Shown: piece by piece, positions 34,164 through 49,445 of the stretch
Position numbering within the stretch: position 1 is the stretch's first letter
Layout: the number at the start of each line of letters is the position of its first letter
From: Vanrija pseudolonga
Taxonomy: Eukaryota; Basidiomycota; Tremellomycetes; Trichosporonales; Trichosporonaceae
Length of the DNA stretch: 64,000 bases
Direction: 5' to 3'
NCBI RefSeq assembly: GCF_020906515.1
Contig: NC_085853.1
Location: 1,984,001 to 2,048,000, forward strand
Program-made: the position numbers and the translations under genes
The notes under the pieces: generated by a model
Told to the model about the DNA's origin: nothing
The model's input: only the letters and a program-made list of their open reading frames with translations
The model's database searches: none

Positions 34164-36485
34164 CTAAGCCACAGCAGCGCCAGCGCGCGCCTCCGCCACG
34201 GCGTTCTCAACCCAACGCTTCCACTGAGCTTGGCGCTCGGCCAGCCGGTCCTGGGGCGGGGCGACGTGCTCGAACCAGCGTTTGATGCGTTCGGAACGCA
34301 GGCGCCACTCGGCGACTGCGTCACGCGTGTCGATAGTCGCGAGCGAGCGACGCGCCTGGGGCGGCACACGCTCGTTGAACGGCGACGCGCGGGGGCCAAT
34401 CTCGTTGATGTCGGTGCCGGCGCACAGCGCGTTCCACTCGGCGGGCGGGACCTGCTTGCTAAACTCGTGCTGGCGGATGGTGACGGCGGCCATCTTGCCG
34501 ACAGCGAGGTGCCAACCAATGTGGCAGTGCAGTGCCCAGACGCCAGGGTCGTCGAGCTTGATGCGGAGGAGCGCCCACGTGCCCGGCGTGATGGTGAGCG
34601 TGTCGCGGCGGATAGGGTTGTGGAGGTTAATGTTGGTGAGGGCCGGGATGTCCGCTGTTGTGAGGCTGCCGTTGCCGCGCGCGATGAGGTAGAACGGACG
34701 GCCATGCAGGTGGAAGGGGTGCGCGAGGGGCTGTGGGTCGAGGAGGTTGATCTTGGGTCAGCTTTCGCAACGAGAGTGCTATCACCCACGATGAGGTCGG
34801 CCGTGCCGTCGTTGTTAAAGGTCACCGAGGGGATGTTGGACGCGTTGAGCGCCCGGCCGGCGGCGAGCTCGGAGAAGAAGGGCGAGTTGATGTAGTTGCT
34901 GCGACTGTCAGCGAGCACACACCCCCAGCACTCACAGGTACGGCGTGTTGTTGAACGCGAGGGAGAGGTACGGCGCGCCCGTCTGCGGGTCGAGGAAGAC
35001 GCCCGAGTGCGAGTCGAGCTGGGCAGCAGTGACCGTCTCGGCCGGTGCGTCCTCGGGCAGCGAGGGGACGAGGAGCGCGTCGTCAAAGTCGGTGCAGGGG
35101 GTCGTGTGTGGTTCCGCGAGGTCAGGCCACGGGCGGTGCACCGGGACAGCGGTGGACGCCTTGCCTGCGGCATCAGTGTAGCGCAGCACGCCGAAGCCTG
35201 CGAACGCGACCGAGGGGTTCTGGCAGTACGTGGCTGCGTTGACGCGGATGATGGCGGCCGTGTCCTGGCCCTGGTCGAGCGTGGCGATGACGCTGTACCG
35301 CTGCCCGTTGTTGACCGGCACCTCGTGCGTGGCGAACGGCTTGATCGGCGTCGAGTCGGCCTCGATGACCTGCAGGACATGGCTGTCGATCGACACACGC
35401 ACCATTGCGTGTCCGCCGGGGTTGATGATGCGGAGGCGCACGCGCGAGCCGGCGGGCAGCGCAAGCTCGTACGGCGTCTTCTGGACACACGGCACACCCT
35501 GCTGTGTCGTGGTGCAGTCGACCTGGCCGACGCCGTTGACGATGATGGCGTCGGGCATGGCGACGACAGGCACGCCGCGGTAGCCGGCATGCACGTCCGA
35601 GATGCCGCTGATGATCGTCTCGCTCTGCGTGTCGTACCAGTCGCTCGCCCAGAGGATGTAGTCGGCGTCGTAGTCGCGCCCGAGGCGCAGCGGCGCGTCG
35701 CGCGAGTGGATGACGAGCCCGCCATACAGGCCGTCAGACATCGTGTTGCCATAGTGCGAGTGGTAGAAGTAGGTGCCGGCCGAGTCGGCAGTGAAGCGGT
35801 AGGTAAACGTCGCGCCGGGGCGGATGGGGCACTGCGTGAAGCCCGGCACGCCGTCCATGTAGTTTGTGCCGCGCTGCTCGAGCCCGTGCCAGTGGATGCT
35901 CTGCGGCGTGTCGATCGCGTTCGTGACGTGGATTTCGATCATCTCGCCCTCGAACGCCTCGATAGTCGGGCCGGGGAACAGGCCGTTGATCGTCGTCAGG
36001 CGGCGCAGGAAGCCGTCCGGGTCGCCGGCGGCGTACGTGATCGTAAAGTTGTAGCTGCGGACCGTGGGGCCGTGGCCGTTGCCGTGGGCGTTGGAGTTGT
36101 TGTCGTTGCAGTGGCCGTGGTCGCCGTGGTTCTTGTCACCGCCCTGGTCACCACCGCCACTGTGGTTCGGGTCACCGCCACTCTCGCCCCCGCCACCATA
36201 GGCGTCACCGTCGCGCTTGTCATAGCCCGCACAAGCACCAAGCGTGACGGCAAAGCTCGGCGCCGACGCCGTGAGGCTCGGCAGCGGCGGCTGGTCGACG
36301 GGCCAGAAGAGGCCGAGCGGGGGGTGCGGCGAAGGCGGGAGAGGGTCGATGTGGACCGGGCCGGGGGGGATCGGAACGGCGGGATACACCGAGGGGAGGG
36401 ACGCCGTGCCGGCTGCGAGGGGCGGGGTGGGCGACTGGGCGTGCGCACCCGCCAGGAGCAGGAGGGTGGTGAGGAAGAGGCGCAT
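34164..36485 (-). CDS. Secreted multicopper oxidase (laccase-like) with His/Gly-rich insert
   Basis: A predicted 748-residue extracellular multicopper oxidase. It starts MRLFLTTLLLLAGAHAQ, a signal peptide. After a Pro-rich stretch comes an unusual His/Gly/Asp/Asn-rich insert at about 84-148 (7 His), then cupredoxin 1 with HWHGLEQ and FYHSHYG, cupredoxin 2 (VNGVGQVDC region) and cupredoxin 3 with HPFHLHG and HCHIGWHLAVGKM. All four copper motifs are intact. The T1 Cys is C629, and the position ten residues later, normally Leu, Phe or Met, is Lys639. Exons are 36485-34936, 34898-34790 and 34751-34164. The family oxidises phenols, metals or melanin precursors using O2. It could be laccase or ferroxidase-like; the lack of a C-terminal membrane segment argues against Fet3. 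Confidence 0.88.
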
Positions 36486-37831
36486 CGTGCCGGTTGGCAA
36501 GGTGGGGTGAGGCATTTGTGTTTGTGCCGCGCCAGCACGACTTTATACACTCTTTCGGCTCGGCCTCGAGCCCCCCAAAGTCGCACGCAGCGCCGCCGGG
36601 GCACTGGCTTTACTCACTCCCACGGAGGTGAGGAGTGCATGTGTAAGGCTGCTCGCTCAGCAAAGGCGATGTCTGTGTGTGTGTGCGTGCGTGTGGGCGT
36701 GGACGAGAACCTGTCCGGATGTCCGTGCGGATTGTCTCGAGATCGATGGTGGACGGACGGGGACTGGGAGTGTCGTCGCTGGTCGTGGCGGTGACGCTCT
36801 GCCCCTACTTCCCCTGTCTTGTGTTGCGTTATCTCGCGCGTCCGCGTCCGCACAGACGGGGGATTTGAATGGGTAAGGTGTCCGTCTCAGGGGTGGGTGG
36901 ACGTTGATGAGGACGATGGGTAGGGGAGAGGAGGGCCTGCGCCGGGAAGGGGGCCGGGGTGGGGTACATTCGTGAAGCGTGGATGAAGAAGCGGAGACAC
37001 GATCGCCGCTGGGCGCTGGCGCGCGCGTGCACAGGGGACGACACGACACGGTCAGTGTCGCGCAGCAGCACGATGCATACCACCCTTTGATTGACCGACG
37101 AGGCGGCGAGCGCGACGCGAGCGGTCGCGAAGAACGTGGTGCGCGAGCGAGCGTGCCTCGGGCAGGCGGCGAGTGAGCGAGTGAGTGAGTGGCACAGTGG
37201 CAGACAGACGACGACGCGACCGTGGCGGCGGGGACGGGCCGGCACCGGGCATAACCCCTGCGATATGGAGCGGCGAGCGGGCATGGCGGGCACTTGGCGT
37301 CTATTTGAGGCGCCTGCTCGGGGATAATTCAGCAGATAAGAAGAGGTAGATACGTGTCCCCTGCCGCTGCTGCCGCAGAATATGGCAGTCGTTAGTGCCC
37401 GCCGCAGAATACAGTTAATTAGTGCCCGCGCCGCGAGCGACCAACTTTACAGTTTGCTAGTTAGTGCCCGTTACGCGACTGCCTGCCGCCAGCGAGCAGT
37501 CGGAGGTCCGGACATCGGCCAGCCAGTGAGCCAGCCAGCGAGCGATGAAGCGACGGCGAGCGAGCGGCGCCCGCGCCCGTGCCCGCCACTGGGCCATGGG
37601 CTCCGCGGATGCGTGTGCTTTGGCGGCGTGTTGCTCGACTCGGCTAGCTACAGTAGAGGGGTTGGTTCATTAGACGCGCACACGTGCTGCGGATGGCACC
37701 GCCCAAATGGCGCACTACAGCGTGGCGGCGCGTTCCTACCTGCCTACCTGCCTGCCACTGGCGGGGCCACTGAATGCCCAGCCTATGCATACACACACAC
37801 AACAACAGATGCCGCTTCGCCTCAGGCGAAA
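36486..37831. other. 1.3-kb interval upstream of the multicopper oxidase
   Basis: Contains the presumed promoter of the oxidase gene and, at 37388-37475, three copies of TTAGTGCCCG. No gene was seen. Confidence 0.5.
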
Positions 37832-38694
37832 CTACGACCTCGACCGGACCACCTCGCCCTCGCCCCGCGCGGCGCGTAGCGCGCGCTCAAGGCTGGCGAT
37901 CCGTCCGTACAGGCTCCCAGCCGCCGCCCGCGCCGCCGCGCGCTCCTGGTCAAGCAGGCGCAGCGTGCCGCCCAGCTGGGCGTGCAGCTTGTCCGCGACC
38001 GCCTGGGCACGGACAGCGCGCGCGTCGGCTGCGTCCAGCACGGCGTGGAGGGCGGCGCGTTCGGCAGCGCAGCGCGCGCAAGCGGCGCCGAGCTCTGCGC
38101 AGCCGGGCGGGGTAGTCGAGCTTGCCTGCGCGGCCCCGGCCTCGGGCACCATCCTGTCGTTGCTGTACAGCGTGATACGCAGCGATGCGACCGCGTCGTC
38201 GTCGTCAGACGGTGGCGCCGAGCTGCTGCTGCGTATCAGTTTCCCGCCCAGCGCCCGCCCGCCCGGGCAACTCACGTGCTGTCGTCGTCGTCATCATAGC
38301 TCGTGTCAGTGGCGGTGCTAAGGCTCGGCGCGTCGTCGCTTGTCGCCACACTCGACAAAGGGCTCGGCGCGTCGTCGTCGTCGTCATCTTCGCTGGTGGC
38401 CACGCTCGACGGGCTGGGAGCGGTTTCGCGCCAGTCGTCGTGGTCATCGCTGACACGACGTGACTTGCGGCGGTGCAGCTTGTCCTCGTCGTCGTCGTCG
38501 TCGTCGTCGTCGGCTGAAGGCGACTTTCGCCGCAGCGTGCTGTTGCCCGGCGTCGTCGCCGCCGGTCCGTGCCACCACGCCGACGGCACGTGCGCGTGTG
38601 CAACGGCGGCATGCGGCTTCTCCGCGTCCCGCGACAGCACCTGCAGCCACGCTACGGTCGTTTCCTTCTTCTTCTTCTTCGTCTCGGTACGCAT
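37832..38694 (-). CDS. Hypothetical acidic and coiled-coil protein
   Basis: I do not recognise a family. Two exons are read, 38694 to about 38275 and about 38231-37832, with a GTGAGT donor and TACGCAG acceptor. The product is about 270 residues. The N-terminal half begins with a Lys run, then has Ser/Asp-rich disordered sequence with several runs of 4-9 Asp. The C-terminal half is Ala/Arg/Leu-rich helix (LGGTLRLLDQERAAARAAAG, RIASLERALRAARG) with heptad-like spacing, suggesting a coiled coil. A clean start and splice and a sharp change from acidic to helical composition support a real gene, but the Asp runs overlap GTC/GAC microsatellite DNA, so confidence is limited. Confidence 0.5.
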
Positions 38695-39450
38695 GCCGAT
38701 TGTGTCTTGTTGTTGTGGCGCGGGTGGCGGGCGGTGTCACTCCGCGGGTGGGCGGTGCGAGGCGAAGAAGCGGCGTTGTTGTCGTCCTCGTCACGAGCTC
38801 GGCAGGCCGTGCGGGATGAGGTATGCAGAGGCAGCGGGCGGGAGGCTCTACGCTGGAACTGCAGCTGCTTTCAAGTCGCGTCGAGTGGGGTCACGTCAGT
38901 TGGCGTCTGTTGTTGTTGGCTGGAGGCAGGCGACAACAGATGTGTCAGTCGCCATTTATCCCTCGTCCTCGTCCTCGCCCGCGTCCTCGCCTCGTCACCT
39001 CCAGCTCGCCCACGCACACTGCGCACAACGCTCACGCTCACGCATCACGCACCACGCACCGCCTAGCCCTCTATGGCCTCGGCCTGGACCGACCTGGGTA
39101 CGCATTGTGTCAGGGCGGTAGACAGCACAGACCTGTACCACCAATGTTCTCCCCAACGCGCCGAGTGCCACAAAGACTGCTTCTTCGACGCCACGCTCAC
39201 ACGGCCAGTGCTCGAACTGTTTTCACTCGGTCAGTGCTGCAGGCCAGCCTGGCCATTGCAAAGCGTGCACTCTCACCCCGGCCAGGGTGGGTTGGGTCCA
39301 CAACCACCGGCACCATCCCCAGCCCCGTCGCACCACGCCCAGTCGCACAACAGATGTCATCGGATACGAATCTTTACAATCAAATCGAGTCTCACGTCAT
39401 GTTTGCTTCGGACATGTCGCGTCGCGTCGCACTGCGCGCGCGCTCGCGCC
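38695..39450. other. Intergenic interval
   Basis: About 756 bp between two minus-strand genes. No gene was seen; GTCCTCGTCCTCGCC-type repeats lie near 38955-38995. Confidence 0.5.
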
Positions 39451-43208
<3,758 letters not shown>

Positions 43209-45019
43209 GACTGGTCGTTTGTTGCTTGGGTTGGTTGACGCTTCGTCACCGCCTTATCAAGGGCGGGGTTGTGGAGAGCGATGACTCGGGGGGGGGGGGG
43301 GGTTGGGTGACTTGCTGGTGTTGAGCCAGCTGTGGGGAAGGACAGTGACGCTGCAAGCAGCTGCAACGAGGGGTGACTGCGTTGCAATAGGTGATTGAAA
43401 GAGAGTGGAAGAGGGGAAGAGGAGGAGGGGGGAAGATAAATGGTGGTGGGAGAGGAGGAGCGGCGACTGATGGAACGGCGAGGCAGTGATGGTGGTGGTT
43501 GGGAGGATTGTTTAAAGCGGCAGGGCGTCAATGACGCCGACGACGCGCAACTCGTCAGTGTTGGTGCCATTTGGGCGGCCGAATCCGGCGCGAGCCAACA
43601 TTACGCCATATACGCCACTTTGGACCACCTGATTACAACAGCGCGCGGCCTAGTTGTATTACATTCTCTGGGCTTCCAAGCTACAACAATGCAAGAATGC
43701 TGACATGCGCTTGACAAGTGTATAAGTGGGTGACAGTGCCATGGACGTTTCTGTCGTCTTCGCTCGGTCTTGGTTGTGAACGCGTAACCGTCAATCCATC
43801 ACTCGGCTGCACGCCCGGCTGCACTCGATTGATGGAACTGGGCCAGGTGGCGATTTAGTGGTCATAACTCTCAGGGTCTGCCACGTGTCCAGAACCAAAT
43901 GATTCATAGTAAAGGGTCACCCTGGCTAGTAGAGTGGCCCACCTTCGGCTACAATCTCAACCGTAATGCAGAAGCAGCCGCGCGGTGTGCACTCGCGATT
44001 AGAGCGGCCGAGAGGGGGCAGCAATTGGACGTAGATTGATGGATTACAATGGGTTCACAAACTGGTCAAACTAGGACGCGCGTCTTCCGCATTCTGCACG
44101 TCTGCACGGCCAAGCACCCTGCCCTCTGATGATGATTATCGGTGACCCTGTCGTCCCTTGCTGGGGACAGCGGATCCCTCCTTACGGGCCCGGTCTGTGC
44201 ACACGAGGCGCGTGCAGATGCAACAGATCGCTGGGTGGAGAAACTTCTGTGATAACCGCATCGCACACTGCTGCCCTCTGCGCCACCTCTGTCACGACAA
44301 CGACGACGACGACAACGATGATGATGCGTGGTATGTGGTATGGGCTGCGCGTGATTCGTCGCTGCTCTACTCGTCTGTCGCCATGTAGCATTCCGCGATC
44401 CGCTAGTGCGTCGGCTGGTCTGCCTGCATGCCTGCCGCCCCCGCCTTTACTTCAACCGGCCAGTCGCCGGTGGCCCAAAAGCTACGACGAGATTTCTGGT
44501 TGAAACCTACAGGGCTAGAGAGACAAGGACGGCGGACAATACAGCCGACTGTGCCTGACGCGCGCTCTCGTGACTCGTGACTCGCCGCTCGTCTTGGGGG
44601 GCTAGCTCTCTGCCTGGGGTCACGAGCTCACAAGCCCACCTTCCTTTACATGCAGAGTGAGCGAGTGCAAGCCCACAGACATAGGTGTAGACGCCAGTGG
44701 TAGATCAAGGCGCGCGCCCCCCGCGGCAAAATACGTCAGGAGGGCAAAGGCAAACCAGACGACGAGGCCAAGGCATCGTCACAAGCTCAAGCTGAGGTGC
44801 AGTCAAAGGGAGGCAGTTGACCGAGTCTGCGTGCGATTGCACCAGGAGAACTAGCATTCCCAGTCCCGCCCTCATTCCGACAGGGCCGAGCGAGCGAGCC
44901 AGCAACGCAGCAGCGCGGCGTAGGACAGGAGTAGCAGCGGGTGACACACTCTCGGCCCGCGACAGTCAATCCTAGCTTTTGTTATTTGCCCACACCTCGA
45001 GAGGCTCGTCGTTGTCCTT

Positions 45020-45050
<31 letters not shown>

Positions 45051-46146
45051 GTGTCGCCGGCGTTGGACAATCTCTTGTCGCCACTAGCCATCCACCATTG
45101 TTCCCACCTCGTTAGCCCACCCACACTCCCCCATAGACTACTCCTAGACTGCGCCGCGCGTATCACTCGCCCCCACAACCGGACGCCGTAGACGACAATC
45201 CACACGACCACACGAACAAACGGATCGACCTCGTGCCCCTTTGCCGCTCTTCCCCTTGTTCTGGCTGCCGCTGCGTCACTCTGCCCGCCGCGCCCCCCAC
45301 TGAGTAGTCGCCTGCCTGCCGTTGCTGCTCGCCGCTGCTGCGACCCGGCTTGGAAGGTCAATTCGACTTGAACCGGCCTTCCCTTGCCCTCTTGCCCTCC
45401 CTCGCCTTCCCCCCGGGACCCCGGTTGTGTGATTTACCTCCGCCCCGAGTGCGCCAGGTCTTCTTTTGCGCGGCGTCGAGCAAGGTCGCTCTGTCTGTAG
45501 CAAGTATCAAGGCACCTCCCACCCCCCCCACTCCGCATTGTCGCAACCAACCCCCCTTTGGGTCTCCTTCCTTGTCGCAAGCCGCCGTCGCCGCCGCCCG
45601 CGCCGCCGCCCCCGTCCACCGGCTCAAGGCTTTGCCCCTTCCTCCGTCTCCAACCACTCACTCGACCATCTCCGCCGCTCGCTCGGTCACCCCCACACAC
45701 ACACCCACACACACTCTTCCACATCTCGATCTCCCATCACCCATCACATCTACCCTACGCCACACCATCCATCGCACCTTCCCTCCATCCCCTCCTCCTA
45801 ACCCCTCCCTCCCCCAAAGGATCGTCGCCACGCAAAAGTCACCTCGTCCTCCATCGACACTTCTCCTCGTCTGGCTCACACGCTCGCTTTTGCCCCCCCC
45901 CAACGACCCACGGCGCCACGGCATTGCTGTCATCCGCTGCGCCCTTTTACAATCCCTGTGACACAAAACGGCCAGGGCGTCGTGCGACACAACAATTCAC
46001 TAACGGCCAACCCACACCCCCACCGACGACCATCCGCGCGTGGGGAGAATCTAGTCGTCGCAAAGCACACAATCCCACTCACTCTCCTCGTCTAGCAACA
46101 TCCAGCGCCGGCCCATCCGCGCGCTCGATCACAAGCCCACCAAGTC
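43209..46146. other. 2.9-kb divergent interval without a recognised gene
   Basis: Between the divergent starts of the NBR1-type gene and the PSP1-domain gene. It holds a 15-G run at 43288-43302, an AC/GAT-type microsatellite near 44300-44330, a (TAG)10 array at 45021-45050 and, from about 45350, a pyrimidine-rich stretch that looks like promoter and leader of the PSP1-domain gene. Frames here are C/T-rich translations (Pro, Ser, His, Thr) without domains. Confidence 0.55.
45021..45050. repeat. (TAG)10 trinucleotide microsatellite
   Basis: Ten perfect TAG units in noncoding DNA between two divergent genes. Confidence 0.93.
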
Positions 46147-49057
46147 ATGGCCGAGGCCGCAACCCCGGGCTCTCCGGGTGTCGGCGCCGGCTTTTCTTCC
46201 ACCGCCGCTCCCGAAGTGGCCAAGAACGGTGCACCACCCCCCGTGACCAATAAGACTTCAACGCCGCCGCCCCAAGCCGCCGGCGTCGGCGACAACGCGC
46301 ATTTCCGCCCGTCGCCAGTTCGCTCGTTCACCGTCGGATACCCCTACCTGTCGACGTCCAAGGGCCGAGCAACTTCCCAGCCTCCCTCTGAACGGTTACC
46401 CAACTCGTCCCCAGCCTCTGGCCGCGGATCGCCCGGCGTCAACGGCGGCGAGTTTGGTGTGATTGGCGGTTCGCGCGCGGGCGGTCGCTTCAGCCAAGGA
46501 GCACAATCTGGCAGTGTGCCCAGTGTGCCTGTTCCGCCCACACGAGCAAACAGCTTTTCTGTCGCCGAGAGCAAGATTGACCAAAGAGTGAGCCATTGTT
46601 CTGTCCCTCCCCCCCGCCGCCCACCTCTACTCTTTTCGCTGACTCTTCGCCGTGGGTGCAACAGCCCTCAACCCTCGTCCGAGCGCTCTCATCGCACGTT
46701 GAAGAACGCCCAATGTCACGGTCTTCATCGCCCTCGCCGTTCCCAACCTTCTCGCCCTCGTCCTCGCCCTCGACGTCTCCCTCGGCCTCGGTCCCCCAGC
46801 TCCCAAACCAGGATAGCAACTCTGGCTACTCGCCACCCATCGCTCCGGCCAACGTCTCGCGCTCCCGCTCGCAGTCGCTCGCCACCGGCGTGCGACCTGA
46901 CCGCAACTTCATCATGCCCATGAGCACGTTTGACAACTACGGCAGCAACACGAGCGGCAATGCCAGCGCTGGGGCCGCGGGTGGATTCCACATCTTCGAT
47001 GAGCCGACTAGCTGGCGCAAGGACGGTAGCAACATGTCGCCCTTCTCCACAAACATGCGCCCTTTCCTCGACCGCGAGGAATCAGAGCCCATTGTCAAGC
47101 CCTCCGCCCAGGCAGCAGCCAATTTTCGCACGCCGCAGGAGACAACCTTTGGGTCGCGTGCGTGGGCCTCTCCCAAGACGGCATCCGCGCTTTCCAACTC
47201 TGTCGCCGACGCCCTCGGCCCACAGCAGCCCTCGTACTCGTCGGTTGTCGGTGGCTTTGAGGAGGCCAACGGCGGTCGCTCAGGCACGTCTAGTCGTCGC
47301 CACTCAATGTCGGTCGTCGGTAGCTCCGGGCGGCGCGGATTTGGCTCTGCCTTCAACGAGCCTGGTTCGGGCATGACATCAGCTGCGCCCCGCCGTGGCG
47401 TCGGTTCTCTTGGCTTTACCGACGACGAGCTTTTACCAGAGCGCTTCGGCAACGCCCTCAGCCTTCAGGTCGATGAGACGCGCAAGACGGATCTCGAGGC
47501 GTCGAGCCTCCCGATTTTCGGCAAGCCGCTCACTGACGGGCCGCGTTCTGGCATCGCAAGATCCAACCCTCCCGGTGAGCCGTTCTTTGGCTCCTCCCCC
47601 GCAGACAAGGAGTCCCCGGTCTCGGGCCGCGCTCGCTTTGGCAGCTACGCCGAGCCCCGCTCCAAGCCGACCACTGCTGTTACCGGCTATGTTCCTAGCA
47701 GCTCAAGCCCCGACCGCCTCCGCGACGAGCCTCGTCAGACGCGCCCTGGTGCGATTGGTGGGCCCATTCGCTCTGGAAGTGGTCCCCAACCCGCTGCTGG
47801 TCCCATCGGCGGCCCTATCGGCTTCGACAGGTTCGGTGCAGCTCCACAGCTCGGCGGCGCCGCGCAGCTCGCCCCCGCGCCCTTCCGCCAAGGCCCGCCC
47901 TTCGGTGCCCCAGGCGTCCCGACCTTTGGCCGTCCCAACGTTAGCGGCTTCGGCTACTTTGGTGGCATCGGGCAGCCTCCCCCTCCTGGGCGCCCACCCT
48001 TCCAGAACGGAGCGTTTGGCGGCCTGGGTCCTGGATTTGCTGCACCCTTCCCTACGACTACGACCCCGTCGTCAGCTGGATTCAACTCGTCGAGCTACTT
48101 CTCGCAGCAGCCGCAAGCTCCCCCGCCCCCGCCACCCGCCCCGACTTCCCCGTCGTCGTTCTCGTCACTGTCGCTGGCCGACTTGGGCAAGGGAACTCCC
48201 CTCGCGTCACTCCCTCCTACGACCCCGCTCTACATCGTGACGTTCAAAGCCGGTCGTCGCGACGTTTTCTACTGTCCCGACCCCACCCTACTCATTTCGA
48301 ACGGCGATCGTGTCATTGTCGAGGCGGACCGTGGATCTGACCTCGGAACGGTCGTGTACGACCAGCTCACGCCCATCGAAGTCCGTGAGTGGCAGGAGCG
48401 CCAAGCGACTGCGGCCCTTTTGTCTGGTGCGTCGCAGCACCAACCTCCTGGTATGGCCATGGCGGGGGTGCCAGCTGCGTTGCCGCCGACACCAGGTGCA
48501 TCTGGTCACACACGCAACGGCAGCCTGAGCGTGCGGCCACCGGCACCGGGCAGCCTGGACTTTACTGGCGCCGACCTTAACACGCTTCTCTCTGGTGTGG
48601 GCCCCAGCGGCTCCCAGATGGACATGAGCGGTGGAGGCATTGGAGCCCGTGGACCCCTTGCCAAGGAGGTCATGCCCAAGCGTATCTTCACCAAGTCTAG
48701 CGGCGGGCCCGAGGAGCAAGCGTGAGTTGCACTCTAAACCGCACACCGAGGCACACCCCACTAACGCCACAGCCGCATGATGGAGAAGCTCAAGGAAGAA
48801 TACGACGCCATGATGATCTGCCGCGAGAAGGTGGTCCAGCGTGGTCTGCCCATGCAGATTGTCGACGCCGAGTACCAGTGGGACCGGCGCAAGCTCACGT
48901 TCTACTTCAAGGCCGACAAGCGTGTCGACTTCCGCGAGCTTACCAAGGAGAACTTCCGTATTTTCAAGGTGAGAAGCATTGTTACTGGCCGCAACTCACA
49001 CCCCAGTCACGTATCTGGATGTCCATGGTGCCCAAGGACGACCCCCGGAGCGGCTGA
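46147..49057 (+). CDS. PSP1 C-terminal domain protein
   Basis: A predicted protein of about 915 residues. The first ~690 are disordered and rich in Ser, Pro, Gly and Phe, with FG-like and GGPI repeats and a Pro run. The C-terminal ~200 residues carry the PSP1 C-terminal domain: LYIVTFKAGRRDVFYC, GDRVIVEADRGSDLGTVV, then after an intron REKVVQRGLPMQIVDAEYQWDRRKLTFYF and KRVDFRELTKENFRIFKSRIWM. In yeast PSP1 is a high-copy suppressor of DNA polymerase alpha defects, and bacterial relatives of the domain (RicT/YaaT) act in RNA turnover complexes. Introns are about 46588-46664, 48723-48772 and 48968-49006. The stop is at 49057 and an AATAAA lies about 25 nt downstream. The biochemical role is not known from sequence. 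Confidence 0.85.
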
Positions 49058-49445
49058 GGAAACGACATATCTCCATAAAACAATAAATCAAGAACAACCC
49101 CCAACCCCGAGCACAGAGCGTAGAAATCAAGACTTTTTTTTTATTTTGTTTCTTTTGTTGCGTCTTCAAGTCTATCGGCTCAAAGTCTGCCACGACCTCG
49201 AGTTGATATCGACATCCCCCTTTTGCGCCCTTTGCGCTCTAATCGTGGCCACTGTGGCGTGGCCTCGCGTAGACAGGATCGCCTAGGCAGTGAAACAAAG
49301 ATTGTACGATAGCAGGCGTGCTAGTAGTAGTAGTTGGTGCTTTATGGTATACGTAGCTGCGGCAGACGGCGCGATGCAGGTATTCCATTGTACAGGTATT
49401 CCATTGAATGGTATAGAAGGGCGGGTATAGTTACAAGGGATGTGG
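49058..49445. other. Convergent 3' intergenic interval
   Basis: About 390 bp between the PSP1-domain gene (+) and the TRS33 stop (-). It has a T-rich stretch near 49133-49152 and a duplicated TATTCCATTGTACAGG/TATTCCATTGAATGG word at 49380-49411. No gene was seen. Confidence 0.5.

Noticed and set aside
33941-35752. 603-codon minus frame overlapping the multicopper oxidase
   Set aside because: It is the +1 frame of the oxidase exons; the oxidase frame has all four copper motifs.
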